Notes: generated from the sequence alone by a model not told the origin. 64,000 bases of DNA from Lachnospiraceae bacterium (GCA_017622845.1 JAGAQJ010000054.1:62001-126000); one strand, 5' to 3'; shown: positions 42,736 through 53,250, numbered from the stretch's first letter. Numbers and translations are program-made.

Positions 42736-44936
42736 TACATTTCCTCCAATTCACATGATACTTTTCTAATCTCCGCATTTTCTTTTGTCTCTGTTATCTC
42801 ATATATCTGGTTTTGATATAAAATGCGGAATTTCAATTTCTCCCAAGACTCTGGAAGCTGCGGCACAGCTGTCACTTGTCCATCTGCAATTTTTACTCCG
42901 CCAAAGCCGTTTATTGCGGTCATATAAGCTCCGCCCGCAGCAGCCGGATGCGTTCCTCCGATATAGATATCTCCTGCCCATTCCTTACCGCCGCCCTTTA
43001 AATCAGCCTGCGCCGATTTTAAAAACAGAGGATATGCCTCCTGCGGTTTCCCACAGCTGCATGCCAAAATGCTATACATACATGCACTAAGCGATGAACC
43101 ATGTTCTGTCCGCGGTTCATAGTAGGACCAGTTTATCCATTTTTCCTCTGCCGTAAAGTCATCAGGAAACATCACCATCCATGTCACAACATCTGCCTGC
43201 TTTATGATCTGTGTATCGGAAGCCACGCCATATGCACCGCCCCAATATTCCTTTTCATTCAGAAGCCGGCTTCTCACTTTTTCTACTGTTGTGTCCTCCA
43301 GTTTCCGGTAGCCGTCAAACTGCGGAACAATTCCCTCTTTATCAGGTTTGGGAATATATATTTTCCTTGCATTGTCCTCAAAGCGCATTCGAATTTGTTC
43401 AATATCATATTCCTTAAGAGCTTCCGCCATCCTTTTATCCTTACTGCACTGTCTTAGCAATATACATGCCTGTTCAAAGGTATACTGCGCCATACGGTTT
43501 GTGTATCCATTGTTGTTTACCCTCTCGTGATATTCATCCGGTCCTATAACATCCCTGATCTCGTATACGTCCGTATGCACTTTCTGCAGCAGCAGTGAGT
43601 CATAGAATCTGGCACATTCAAGCACTGTTTCTGCACCGCCGTGATACAAAAGCTCACTGTCGCCCGTTCTGTTTACATACTTCATAATGCCATATACAAT
43701 CGCTGCTGATATATGTACCTGCTTATCCTTAAAATACGTCCGCATCGGGCGTCCCGTGAATACATCTGTAACATTGTAATCACTGCACGCGTCAAAGCCT
43801 CCTTCCTGAGACTCCCATGCATAAAAGGCTCCCTCATATCCATAGTGTCTTGCCTTTTCCTGCGCGCCGGGCAGCGTATCAATGCGATACTGCAGCAATG
43901 CTTTTGCCGCCTTGGGATGACTGTTTAAGAAAAAGTCCAGCATAAACATTTCCGTATCCCAAAATACGGCACCCTTATAGGTCTGACCGGATAGACCTCT
44001 TGCAGGTATGGACTGGCTCTTTGCATGAAAGGGCGCGATACTCAGCAGATGATAGAGAGAATAATTTAGTGCGCACTCTGCATCCTTATCCCCTGTTATT
44101 TCGACCTCACTGTTTTTCCAAAGCTCTTCCCAGCAGTCAATCTGTTTTTTTCTCATGAAGCTGTAACCCATATTTACTGATTCTGCAAGATCCTTTTTCG
44201 CATCTTCAAGCGGATCGCCACAATCATTTCCGGTATAGACAACAGCAAGCTTTTCCAAATATGCAAGCTTGTTCTTCCTACACTGAAAACAGATTTTACG
44301 CAGGAACTTTTTTTCTGATTTTTCATATGCCTGCTCACATATGCCATTCAGGACTCCATACTCCGCTACAACGACCTTCTCCTTTTTTTCATGGGTGACT
44401 GCCTGTACAACAAGTGTATTTTCATCCAAATTCATATTCACTTCATCGTAATGAGGGCCGTTAATGTCCCAAACGTCTGCATCAATTCCTGTATAAAGCT
44501 CTACTTCGGCATCATAATCAGAGGTAATATAATACATCATGCCAATCAGGTGTCTTTTTTCCATATGTGCAAAGTGCTCCGTTGTAATCGTCACCGTGCC
44601 CTGCGCCGTTTTAAATACAGTCTTTCTGTACACAAGGCCATGACGATAATCAAGACGCTGTTCGTGACATATCGTCTCACTTTGCGGAAGCACATATTTC
44701 ACACCATCCACACATAGAAACGTGTAAAGCGGATTTGGTGCATTGACCGGCTCTCTCCAGCCTTCTCCAACCTTATCATACAGCCCCGCAAGATTGATTG
44801 CGCAAAGCTGTTCCTTTCCGTATTCCTCTAAGGTTCCGCGTATTCCCATATAACCGTTGCCGCACAGAAAGCGATTGCCGTTTGCTGCAATTTCCTGCTG
44901 ATCAAATCCGGTCTTTTCAATTATCCAATTCTTCAT
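42735..44936 (-). CDS. Glycoside hydrolase family 65 disaccharide phosphorylase (second copy)
   Basis: From the ATG at 44936 (AGGAG eight bases upstream, after the previous stop) the protein has 733 residues: MKNWIIEKTGFDQQEIAANG. The general acid Glu lies in DVIGPDEYHERVNNNGYTN, and the phosphate-binding Ser pair in EHGSSLSACMYSILA. GH65 phosphorylases split alpha-glucobioses (maltose, trehalose, kojibiose, nigerose) with phosphate to beta-glucose-1-phosphate. In this locus an alpha-1,3 substrate is likely, but the sequence does not fix it. An ATG at 44984 overlaps the upstream gene and is rejected. Confidence 0.9.
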   Translation of the reverse strand: MKNWIIEKTGFDQQEIAANGNRFLCGNGYMGIRGTLEEYGKEQLCAINLAGLYDKVGEGWREPVNAPNPLYTFLCVDGVKYVLPQSETICHEQRLDYRHGLVYRKTVFKTAQGTVTITTEHFAHMEKRHLIGMMYYITSDYDAEVELYTGIDADVWDINGPHYDEVNMNLDENTLVVQAVTHEKKEKVVVAEYGVLNGICEQAYEKSEKKFLRKICFQCRKNKLAYLEKLAVVYTGNDCGDPLEDAKKDLAESVNMGYSFMRKKQIDCWEELWKNSEVEITGDKDAECALNYSLYHLLSIAPFHAKSQSIPARGLSGQTYKGAVFWDTEMFMLDFFLNSHPKAAKALLQYRIDTLPGAQEKARHYGYEGAFYAWESQEGGFDACSDYNVTDVFTGRPMRTYFKDKQVHISAAIVYGIMKYVNRTGDSELLYHGGAETVLECARFYDSLLLQKVHTDVYEIRDVIGPDEYHERVNNNGYTNRMAQYTFEQACILLRQCSKDKRMAEALKEYDIEQIRMRFEDNARKIYIPKPDKEGIVPQFDGYRKLEDTTVEKVRSRLLNEKEYWGGAYGVASDTQIIKQADVVTWMVMFPDDFTAEEKWINWSYYEPRTEHGSSLSACMYSILACSCGKPQEAYPLFLKSAQADLKGGGKEWAGDIYIGGTHPAAAGGAYMTAINGFGGVKIADGQVTAVPQLPESWEKLKFRILYQNQIYEITETKENAEIRKVSCELEEM

Positions 44937-44958
44937 AGTTCCATCTCCTGCAAGCACA

Positions 44959-47229
44959 CTACTTCCATTCCTTTGGAATTTCAATTGTCTCTGTCTGCTG
45001 TGTCAAAGCATAATCTTTTCCATATATTTTCAGCTCTAATCTGCTGCCCTCAAGCAGGCCTGCTTTTACGCAGTCCTTTTCAACCTGCACCTTCAAGACA
45101 CAATTTCTGCAGGTTATGCGAAACTGATATCCTTTCCAGCCTTGCGGAATTGTCGGCGATAATTCTAAGATGTCACCATCGCTTCTCATGCCGCCAAAGC
45201 CGTAAATAATATTCATCCACGCTGCCGCAATTGATGTAGTATGTAAGCCTTCATCACCATTTCTGTTGTAATTGTCCAAATCCATTCTCGTCGCAAACCG
45301 GAAGAAAGAGTATGCCTCCTCCTTTTTCTTGAGCTGCGAAGCCAGAATAGAATGTACGGAAGGGGAAAGTGAACTTTCATGAATACATCTTGGCTCATAG
45401 TATTCATAATTCACCTTCAGCTCCTCCTCGGAAAACATATGATTAAACATCAGCATAAACATAAGCACATCCGGCTGCTTGATCATATCATTTCTGTAAA
45501 TGCGGTCATACGACCAATGATGATATAATGGAAACTCCTCGACAGGAATCTTATCCACATCAACATGCGGCAATTTGAAAAATCCATCATGCTGCTCATA
45601 CAGCTTGTGCTCATCATCACGGGGAATCAGCATATGCTCTGCCTTTGTGTGCCAGTCAGCTATTTCTGACTCATCTATTGACAATTTATTTACAAGTTCT
45701 TTATATGCCTGCGCATCCTCCTTGCAAAGCTCCTCTAATGTATCAATTGTATACTTCATGGTAAATTTTCCCATAAAGTTAGTATAGCAGTTATGATTTA
45801 CCATCATCTGAAACTCGTCAGGCCCCATGACACAGTAGTAGCCATAGTACTTGCCATCAGCTGACCAGTCACCTCTTGTAGCGAGCATTCTGCTGATTTC
45901 CACAAGCATCTCTGCACCGTATTCTTTTAGGAAAGCCTTATCATTTGACATTTTCTCATAAAACCAAATGCCGTATGCGACTGCCGTAGATGCCTGAAGC
46001 TGCAGGCTTGCGTGCTGCCAAAGATTACAGCATTCTTTTCCACTGATTGTTGCAATCGGATAAAATGCTCCCCTGCAGTCCAAATCAGCCGCACGCTTCT
46101 TTGCCTCCTCCAGAGTTCTGTAACGAAACATCAGTAAATTTCTTGCCGCCTCTAAATTATTAAAGACAAAAAACGGCAGACAATAAGTCTCTGTGTCCCA
46201 AAATGCGTTGCCATTGTACGCCTCACCTGTAAGTCCCTTTGCTCCAATATTGTTTCCGGGATTGGCACCATGGTAGGTCTGCATCATTTGAAAAATGCAA
46301 AAGCGTATTCCCTGCTGATTTTCGTCATCACCGTCAATTACAATATCCGAATGCTCCCAGACATTTTTCCACCAGTCTGCTGTCTCATTTAACAGCTCCT
46401 CATATTCCGCATTTTCTATATGCTTTCTGTTCCCTTCAGCATCCTTCTTTTCATCATTCCATGTGATACGGATCACAGACACTGCTTCCTTTTCTTTTGC
46501 AGCTATAATAAGCTGTTTTCCTATCTTTTTTTCCTCCTCCTGATCCGAAACCGTGTAACTACCGTCGCACCAGATTCTACTTCCGGAATACAAATATTTG
46601 TGTGTGCCCACGGTCTCAGCCGCAATCTCAAAAAAGTCAGGCTCAGCATTCTTGTGCAATACCTTCCAGTAATTCTTCTTATGCATCTGATGAAGAATAC
46701 CAAAATCTGCTTCCATTTTAATCTCAATATTTCCACTATAGTTTAACGGCGTCAAGCGTATGCGCTGTACTCCGATATGCACCTGATTCATAGATAAAAA
46801 ACGCTCAAATACTGCCTTTGTTTTCTTTCCTGACTTTGTAGTCCACACAAAGCTTCTTGTCAGAAGTCCATTCTGCATATCCAGCACACGCTTGTAATCT
46901 TCAATTGATGAAACATATAAATCCAAATTTTCCGAATCTATCGTAATTCTGGTGCTAAGCCAGTTTACTGCATTTACCATAAACTCTGTCTCATTGACAA
47001 CACCCTTGTAGCCGTCTTCTCCAAGCTTAGCTCCGGCATATATTCCGTTAAAATAACTTCCGGTCAGGCCTTTTCCCGAATATCCCTCTTCAAAATATCC
47101 TCGCACTCCCATGTACTCATTTCCAAGTGAAAAAATGGACTCTGCTGCCTGATTGTGCTCTTTGTCAAAGCCTTCCTCAATAATCTTCCATGGATTAACC
47201 TTAAAATACTTATCTGCTATCTTTGCCAT
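44959..47229 (-). CDS. Glycoside hydrolase family 65 disaccharide phosphorylase (first copy)
   Basis: This 756-residue protein starts MAKIADKYFKVNPWKIIEEG. The catalytic acid is the Glu of MGPDEFQMMVNHNCYTN and the phosphate-binding motif is HESSLSPSVHSILAS. It shares family motifs with the next gene but differs greatly over most of its length, so the two are not a recent duplication. They probably act on different linkages or chain lengths. It lies 66 bases after the GH31 gene. Confidence 0.9.
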   Translation of the reverse strand: MAKIADKYFKVNPWKIIEEGFDKEHNQAAESIFSLGNEYMGVRGYFEEGYSGKGLTGSYFNGIYAGAKLGEDGYKGVVNETEFMVNAVNWLSTRITIDSENLDLYVSSIEDYKRVLDMQNGLLTRSFVWTTKSGKKTKAVFERFLSMNQVHIGVQRIRLTPLNYSGNIEIKMEADFGILHQMHKKNYWKVLHKNAEPDFFEIAAETVGTHKYLYSGSRIWCDGSYTVSDQEEEKKIGKQLIIAAKEKEAVSVIRITWNDEKKDAEGNRKHIENAEYEELLNETADWWKNVWEHSDIVIDGDDENQQGIRFCIFQMMQTYHGANPGNNIGAKGLTGEAYNGNAFWDTETYCLPFFVFNNLEAARNLLMFRYRTLEEAKKRAADLDCRGAFYPIATISGKECCNLWQHASLQLQASTAVAYGIWFYEKMSNDKAFLKEYGAEMLVEISRMLATRGDWSADGKYYGYYCVMGPDEFQMMVNHNCYTNFMGKFTMKYTIDTLEELCKEDAQAYKELVNKLSIDESEIADWHTKAEHMLIPRDDEHKLYEQHDGFFKLPHVDVDKIPVEEFPLYHHWSYDRIYRNDMIKQPDVLMFMLMFNHMFSEEELKVNYEYYEPRCIHESSLSPSVHSILASQLKKKEEAYSFFRFATRMDLDNYNRNGDEGLHTTSIAAAWMNIIYGFGGMRSDGDILELSPTIPQGWKGYQFRITCRNCVLKVQVEKDCVKAGLLEGSRLELKIYGKDYALTQQTETIEIPKEWK

Positions 47230-47295
47230 TGCTGTTACCTACACTTTCTACCAAGCTTATCCTTTCATTTTATTATCATGTTTGATATTGCTGTT

Positions 47296-49590
47296 TTATA
47301 ATGTAATGCTTATTTCATCCTGAATAGGCACTATCTGCTCTTTACCCTTATAAATGATGCGCAGTGACTTATAACCCTTTTTGTATCCATTTGCCATACA
47401 CTGCATATGAAATCTGCCGTTTGGCGCTATGGAAAAGTGATACAGATTGTACTCACCCTGTCTGTACTGAAAAGATTCTCCATCATCCTGATAATGATAA
47501 TAGTCACCGCTTCCCTGATATACACGCAATGTCAGCTCCGTTATCTCCTTTTCTCCGACATACTGCTGTACCGGGTAGTTTGGCAGAATGGTTCCTGCCT
47601 TCACATAAACAGGGCACGTATCAAGCGGAGCATCCTTTATAAAGTAACCGGGACCCTGTATCAGTTCTTCCGTGTCAAAATCAATCCAGTCTCCCTTCGG
47701 CAGATAAACCATTCTTTTTCTGCTGCCCTGTGTGGTTACCGGCGCTATAAGCATATTCTCACCAAGCATAAATTCATCATTTAGTTCCCATGTATCCGGA
47801 TCATTCTCATATGCAAGCACCAAAGGTCTCATGACCGGAATGCCTGTCTTTGCCATATCACAAAAGCAGTCATATATATATGGAAGAAGCTGATACCGAA
47901 GCTCCACATATTTTTTATAAATCCGGCAGACCTCTTCATCAAACTGCCACGGCTCCTGATATCTTCCGACCTTTGAAGAATGGTTTCTGCACATCGGAGA
48001 AAAACATCCAATCTGTATCCATCTGATTAAAAGCTCCGCAGTGGCATCAGAACCAAAGCCTCCAATATCCGTCCCTGCAAAGCCCATTCCGCTCATTCCG
48101 AGATTACACAGCTGCGGAACAACCATCTGCAAATGTGACCATATACTGTGATTATCACCCGTCCATGTGCAGGCATATCGCCAGCTTCCTGCATAGCAGG
48201 CTCTCGTTATCACAAAAGGGCGTCTCTTGTCATGCTTCTGCATTCCCTCATATGCCGCTTCTGACATCATATGTCCATATACATTATGCATCTGAGCATG
48301 GGTGCTCTTTGCCTCCTCATCACCAAAAACAATATCCGGGGGAATTTCTCCCGCAAAACCCGCAGGCTCATTCATGTCATTCCAAATTCCGCGGAAGCCA
48401 TAATCAACAAGCCTTTTTATCTTCTGCGACCACCACTGTCTTACCTGATATCTTCCAAAGTCCGGATAAACGGCTTCTCCCGGCCAGACAACGTTGGTAT
48501 AAATTTCTCCCTCCGGTGTTGTGGCAAAATAGTTCCCCTTTTTTCCCTCCTCGTATATGTCATATCCTTCTTCTGCCTTTACGCCCGGATCAAGAATCGC
48601 AACTGCCTTAAATCCTTTCTCTGCAAGAAGCTTCATAAGCTCCCTGGGTTCTCCGTATTTTTCTTTGTCAAACGTGAAAACCTTAAACTGCTCCATATAG
48701 TCGATGTCAAAATGAATAGCATCACATGGTATGTTGAACTGCCGCATCTTTTCGGCAATCTCCAAAATATCGCTTCTGCTCTCATAACCCCAGCGTGACT
48801 GGTGATATCCTAAAGTCCACATCTGCGGAACAGGCACCGTTCCCGTCATTTTTATATAGGCAGATATGATTTCTTTTATGCTCTTACCGGAATAAAAATA
48901 ATAATTCAAGTTGCCGCCGTCTGCCGCAAAGTAATAATAATCCGTGCTCTCCTGTCCGAAATCCCAGTATGAGTGGAAGGTATTGTCCATGAAAATTCCA
49001 TATGCACTGTCCGGCTGTTTTGCAATCATAAAGGGAATACTTTTATAAAGCGACTTAAAGCTGTCTACATGCGGCATCGGATTATCAGAATTCCATAGTT
49101 CATACGCATATCCTTTTTTATTCAGAAAGCCTGTCATATCGCCAAGTCCATAGAATGCTGCTGTATTCATCATTTCCTTTACGACTTCGATTTGATATTT
49201 ATCCTTTGATAAGGCCACCTTGTGACCTTCCTTCTTCATAAGTTCAGCCGATTCTTTACTTATCGTTATTCTGGGCATTCGTTTTCCCCGGTAATCCCTG
49301 CATAGGGCATTGCCGTTTCCATCATATACATCTATCTTAAAATCATCATATACCCATACCGTCAGAACATCTGTCTGTATCCTGACAGCATCTTCCTTCC
49401 GGGTAACATTTATATTCGTTTTTATTATTTTCTCATCTACTACTGCCTTCGACGGAATCCGATCCGCCCCAAAATCCGAATAAACATGAAAGACCCTCGG
49501 ATTTATGACTGTAATCTCTCCGCTCTGATATTCAAAATTTATTTTTATTTTCTGTCCTGTCTGTGTATATTCTATTATTTTCCCAAACAT
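47296..49590 (-). CDS. Glycoside hydrolase family 31 alpha-glucosidase
   Basis: This 764-residue retaining exo-acting enzyme has its catalytic nucleophile Asp in FRGIWNDMNEPAGF and the acid/base Asp in WTGDNHSIWSH. The N-terminal beta-sandwich, TIM barrel (HQSRWGYESRSDILEIAEKM onward) and C-terminal beta domains have normal length. There is no signal peptide, so it acts on imported sugars. GH31 members hydrolyse alpha-1,3, 1,4 or 1,6 bonds, and the locus suggests alpha-1,3. Confidence 0.93.
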   Translation of the reverse strand: MFGKIIEYTQTGQKIKINFEYQSGEITVINPRVFHVYSDFGADRIPSKAVVDEKIIKTNINVTRKEDAVRIQTDVLTVWVYDDFKIDVYDGNGNALCRDYRGKRMPRITISKESAELMKKEGHKVALSKDKYQIEVVKEMMNTAAFYGLGDMTGFLNKKGYAYELWNSDNPMPHVDSFKSLYKSIPFMIAKQPDSAYGIFMDNTFHSYWDFGQESTDYYYFAADGGNLNYYFYSGKSIKEIISAYIKMTGTVPVPQMWTLGYHQSRWGYESRSDILEIAEKMRQFNIPCDAIHFDIDYMEQFKVFTFDKEKYGEPRELMKLLAEKGFKAVAILDPGVKAEEGYDIYEEGKKGNYFATTPEGEIYTNVVWPGEAVYPDFGRYQVRQWWSQKIKRLVDYGFRGIWNDMNEPAGFAGEIPPDIVFGDEEAKSTHAQMHNVYGHMMSEAAYEGMQKHDKRRPFVITRACYAGSWRYACTWTGDNHSIWSHLQMVVPQLCNLGMSGMGFAGTDIGGFGSDATAELLIRWIQIGCFSPMCRNHSSKVGRYQEPWQFDEEVCRIYKKYVELRYQLLPYIYDCFCDMAKTGIPVMRPLVLAYENDPDTWELNDEFMLGENMLIAPVTTQGSRKRMVYLPKGDWIDFDTEELIQGPGYFIKDAPLDTCPVYVKAGTILPNYPVQQYVGEKEITELTLRVYQGSGDYYHYQDDGESFQYRQGEYNLYHFSIAPNGRFHMQCMANGYKKGYKSLRIIYKGKEQIVPIQDEISITL

Positions 49591-49612
49591 AAATAATCCC
49601 GCTTTTTATTAA

Positions 49613-49638
49613 TGCGGGCAGCTAAAAAACTGCCCGCA
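49613..49638 (-). other. Intercistronic hairpin after the binding-protein gene
   Basis: TGCGGGCAG, eight bases and CTGCCCGCA form a perfect stem 14 bases after the stop at 49652. It lacks a real T tract on the minus strand. Such stems behind a solute-binding-protein gene often stabilise the upstream mRNA or thin out readthrough. This is inferred here. Confidence 0.6.
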
Positions 49639-49651
49639 ATTATTTTATAGT

Positions 49652-51292
49652 TTACTGATTTGACTTATATGTGTTGTAAGCATCTGTCTGAATTTGGATG
49701 AAGTCCTCATAGCCCATCTGATTTAATGTATCAATATAGCTGTCCCACTGCTCTTCAATGCCGCCTTCTGTTACCCATGCTGCCTGATTAACACCTACAT
49801 AAGATGTAATATCTGAGAAGAGTGTTCCCAATGTCTCTACCTGCTCTGCTGAATAGCTGACATTTGGATATGCTTCCATTGCATACTGCTTCATGCTCTT
49901 ATCAAGCTCAAGCTTTGCTGCATCTCCGTTTTCACCTGCATAGGTTACCTTGTCATTAAAGCCTTCTCCTACATACTTAGGTCCAAAGTCACGAAGAGAA
50001 TTTACCCACGCATAGGTATCTGCTGACATGCCGTCCTTTGGTTCAAGTACTGTATAAGTGCCTGCTGCTTCGTCCTTCTCTACACCGATATCAAAAGCGC
50101 CGTAGAAGTTCTGGATAGAAGCATCCTCTGTGTAGAATTTGTCAACCCATGATAATAACTCGCCCGGATTTTCACAAGATGAAGTAACTACAAATTCATA
50201 TCTTGTGTAGTTATAATGTTCAGGGTCAGAAGCGATATACTGCTTTCCGTCCGGTCCCTTTAAAGCAGGCAATGCTTCATACTGGTCTGCATTTGCACCA
50301 AATGTAGCGTCCGCTGTCCAGCCCGGTGCACAGCCTATAATTGGTGTCTCGCTCATGAGCTTTGCATCTCTCATGGAAGTATCCTCTGTAAAAAGCTCCG
50401 GATCAATTAAGCCTTCTGCATAAGCTTCATGCATTGCTGCAATACCTGTCTTGTACTCTTCAGATACCGGGATAAATACAGGGTTGCCATCATCAAGAGT
50501 CATGGTATAGGTATTCTCACCACCAAGCCTTACTCCAAACGGCAGGCAGTAGAACATAACGGAATCTGCATTGCCGAGTCCATATGGAATTTCATCATTC
50601 GGATCACCGTTTCCGTTTGCATCCTGTTCCTTGAAAGCTCTGAGAACATCGACAAACTCATCATAGGTAGTCGGCATATCAAGTCCAAGATTGTCTAACC
50701 ACGTCTTATTGATAAACAACTGGTTTCCTACTATAGGTCTGCAGGGCTTCTTAGAGGGAAGTCCATAGATATGACCGTCTGCCGAGGTTGCAAGCGCTTT
50801 CATGGTAGGGTCAGACTCCATAATTTTTTTGAAGTTAGGCATGTACTCGTCAATGTAGTCATCCAATGCGATAAATGTACCCACATTTGTCAAAATATCT
50901 GTCTCTGAGAAGCAGATAGAGCCCATGAATGCGTCCGGTAAATCACCGCCTGCCAATAAAACTGCCTTGCGGTCTGCCCAGTCTGCATTGAGTATGGTGT
51001 CCCAATTAATATTAATCCCTGTCTCCTTTGCTGCCTCATCAGGAAATCCTATATGATAGTCCTCTCCCCAGTCAGCCCAGCGGACAGTTGCCACCTCATA
51101 GCTTCCTCCGCCTGCTGTATTATTATCTGCCGAAGCTGACCCATCATCTGTCTTTGTTTCTGTTGTATCTCCCTGTGAAGTAGCTGCTGCTGCATCATCT
51201 TTTGACGGTTCAGCCGAACTTCCGCAGCCGACAAGCGAAACTGCTGTCATTGCCATTGCCATTGCAAATGCCATTATTCTTTTTTTGCACAT
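49652..51292 (-). CDS. Extracellular solute-binding lipoprotein (LplA/LipO type), copy 1
   Basis: This 546-residue protein has a signal peptide and lipobox (VSLVGCGSS, Cys near 23), then a Ser/Asp/Thr linker and a large type 1 binding-protein fold. A Ca-site-like stretch FKEQDANGNGDPNDEIPYG is typical of long LplA-like proteins. AAGGAG lies eight bases before the ATG. It follows the two permease genes and should deliver gluco-oligosaccharides to them. It is a close paralogue of the protein at 61129-62766. Confidence 0.93.
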   Translation of the reverse strand: MCKKRIMAFAMAMAMTAVSLVGCGSSAEPSKDDAAAATSQGDTTETKTDDGSASADNNTAGGGSYEVATVRWADWGEDYHIGFPDEAAKETGININWDTILNADWADRKAVLLAGGDLPDAFMGSICFSETDILTNVGTFIALDDYIDEYMPNFKKIMESDPTMKALATSADGHIYGLPSKKPCRPIVGNQLFINKTWLDNLGLDMPTTYDEFVDVLRAFKEQDANGNGDPNDEIPYGLGNADSVMFYCLPFGVRLGGENTYTMTLDDGNPVFIPVSEEYKTGIAAMHEAYAEGLIDPELFTEDTSMRDAKLMSETPIIGCAPGWTADATFGANADQYEALPALKGPDGKQYIASDPEHYNYTRYEFVVTSSCENPGELLSWVDKFYTEDASIQNFYGAFDIGVEKDEAAGTYTVLEPKDGMSADTYAWVNSLRDFGPKYVGEGFNDKVTYAGENGDAAKLELDKSMKQYAMEAYPNVSYSAEQVETLGTLFSDITSYVGVNQAAWVTEGGIEEQWDSYIDTLNQMGYEDFIQIQTDAYNTYKSNQ

Positions 51293-51323
51293 AACTTTTT
51301 CTCCTTTTCTTTTTCGTTTACAT

Positions 51324-52211
51324 TTATTCCTTCACTGCGCCAATCATAACACCCTGATTAAAATACTTTTGTAAGAATGGGTATAAGCACATGATTGGGA
51401 GTGTTGAAATCACTATCGATGCATACTTCATCATGTCCGAAAGCTGCCTCAACTCCTGTGCCATCGTTCCTGTTGCCGCTCCCAGCAGCGACTGGTTTGC
51501 GATTAAAATTCTTCTAAGTAAAAGCTGGAGCGGCTGCAAATTTTCATTTTGAATGTAGATCAGGGCATTAAACCATGAGTTCCACAAGCCTACTGCCGTC
51601 CATAGACCAATTACTGCAAGCACTGCCTTGGAAAGCGGAAGTGCAAACTGGATAAAATACCGAAATGTTCCGCACCCGTCAATCTGGGCTGCCTCCCACA
51701 AGGTTTCAGGAAGCGATGATTTAAAAAATGTTCTTGCCACAATAATGTTGTAGGTTGATACGGAAAATGGAAGAACCATTACCCAAAAAGAGTTCAAAAG
51801 GCCAAAGCTTTTTACTACGAAGTAGGTAGGGATAAGTCCGCCGCTTACAAACATCGGAATGAGATAAAATATATTAATCCACTTCTTACCTGCCAAGTCT
51901 TTTCTTGACATGGCATATCCTGCCGGAATATTAACCGCAAGACCTATCAGCGTACCTACGAAGGTATAAATAATTGTATTTCTATAACTCGTCCAGAGCA
52001 TTCTTTGCTTGAATAATTCCTGATATCCTGACAAATCCAGTTTTTTAGGCCAAAGCCAGACCTCTCCGTTTGCTACGTCCGCCGGATTGCTGAAAGAAGC
52101 AATAATAACAAACCATAAAGGATAGACAACCAGTATGATCATAATCACAGCTATGATATAAAAAATAACATTAGCAACCGCATCCCGCGAAAGGGTTTTG
52201 TTTTTCTTCAT
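51324..52211 (-). CDS. ABC sugar permease, LplC type
   Basis: This 295-residue inner-membrane subunit has about six membrane segments. The coupling EAA motif is present (ETLWEAAQIDGCGTFRYFIQ). The C-terminus FNQGVMIGAVKE is characteristic of the LplC/YtcP group. It pairs with the LplB-type permease 12 bases upstream. No ATPase is encoded here, and such systems usually share a housekeeping MsmX-type ATPase from elsewhere. Confidence 0.95.
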   Translation of the reverse strand: MKKNKTLSRDAVANVIFYIIAVIMIILVVYPLWFVIIASFSNPADVANGEVWLWPKKLDLSGYQELFKQRMLWTSYRNTIIYTFVGTLIGLAVNIPAGYAMSRKDLAGKKWINIFYLIPMFVSGGLIPTYFVVKSFGLLNSFWVMVLPFSVSTYNIIVARTFFKSSLPETLWEAAQIDGCGTFRYFIQFALPLSKAVLAVIGLWTAVGLWNSWFNALIYIQNENLQPLQLLLRRILIANQSLLGAATGTMAQELRQLSDMMKYASIVISTLPIMCLYPFLQKYFNQGVMIGAVKE

Positions 52212-52223
52212 CTTTGTCCCCTC

Positions 52224-53132
52224 CTAAAATAAACTGGTATCTGTCGTTTTCTTTGCTATAAAATTGACAATCAGCAGTATAATAACGTTTACTACCGTGT
52301 TAAAAAGTCCTATGGCAGTTGACAGACTGTACTGCGAACTTTGAAGTCCGATCTTATATACATAAGTAGAAATAATTTCGCTTGCTGTTATATTCAATGT
52401 GTTTTGAAGCAGGAATACCTTTTCAAAGCCGATTCCGAGAATGTTTCCTGCACTCATAACAAGCAGAACAATGATAGTCGGCATGATTAACGGCAAGTCT
52501 ATATATCTTATCTTCTGCATTGTCGTAGCTCCGTCAATGGTAGCTGCCTCATAGTAGGTAGGATCAATGCTTGACAGTGCTGCCAGATAAATAATGCTGT
52601 TCCAGCCTAAATGCTGCCAAATGTCGCTCCATACATATACATGTTTGAATGCACCTGCACTTCCCATGAGATTCGGAGCCTCCTGCCCAAACAGCCTCAT
52701 GATATTGGCAATCAGTCCGTTGCTCGGCGACAGAATAATTAAAATCAGACCGCACATTACCATCGTAGAAATAAAATGAGGCAGATATGTAATTACCTGA
52801 AAGACCTTCTTGAACATTTTCGTTTTCATCTGATTGCACATCAGCGCAAGTGCAACCGGAAGCGGTGTTCCGACTACAAGTCCATACAGACTTAAAATCA
52901 ATGTATTTTTGATGGTTATCGGAAACTGATATGACTTGAAAAACTGTACAAAGTTTTTCATTCCCACCCATGGACTGTCTATCACTCCCAATGCCGGCGA
53001 ATATTTTTTAAACGCTATCACCAATCCTCCTAACGGTAAATAAGCGAAGCAAAAAAGCAATATTGCCGAAGGCAGAAGCAGCACATAAAGCGGTATGCTC
53101 TTTTTGATTGCTGTCACTTTTGTTTTTTTCAT
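52224..53132 (-). CDS. ABC sugar permease, LplB type
   Basis: This 302-residue permease has about six membrane segments and the coupling motif YYEAATIDGATTMQKIRYID. The C-terminal stretch TAIGLFNTVVNVIILLIVNF is typical of LplB. It is the first gene of the glucan operon, downstream of the operator-like repeats at 53217-53244. With LplC it forms the channel for imported oligosaccharides. Confidence 0.95.
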   Translation of the reverse strand: MKKTKVTAIKKSIPLYVLLLPSAILLFCFAYLPLGGLVIAFKKYSPALGVIDSPWVGMKNFVQFFKSYQFPITIKNTLILSLYGLVVGTPLPVALALMCNQMKTKMFKKVFQVITYLPHFISTMVMCGLILIILSPSNGLIANIMRLFGQEAPNLMGSAGAFKHVYVWSDIWQHLGWNSIIYLAALSSIDPTYYEAATIDGATTMQKIRYIDLPLIMPTIIVLLVMSAGNILGIGFEKVFLLQNTLNITASEIISTYVYKIGLQSSQYSLSTAIGLFNTVVNVIILLIVNFIAKKTTDTSLF

Positions 53133-53189
53133 AGTTTCTCCTTTCCTGAACTGTTGATGTTTTTTTGTATATCACCCTTGCTTTTCTTC

Positions 53190-53250
53190 ATCATAGCTTT
53201 TTTCTTTTTCCGTTGATAGCACTAATCCGTCACAAAAATAGCACTAATAA
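53190..53250 (-). promoter_or_regulatory. Glucan operon control region with 22-base-spaced direct repeats
   Basis: TAGCAC boxes at 53217-53222 and 53239-53244 are part of ATAGCACTAAT repeats exactly 22 bases apart. A -10 like TATGAT on the minus strand lies at 53190-53195, with no good -35, as expected for an activated promoter. The same pair occurs at 55098/55120 and 62820/62842. Confidence 0.7.
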
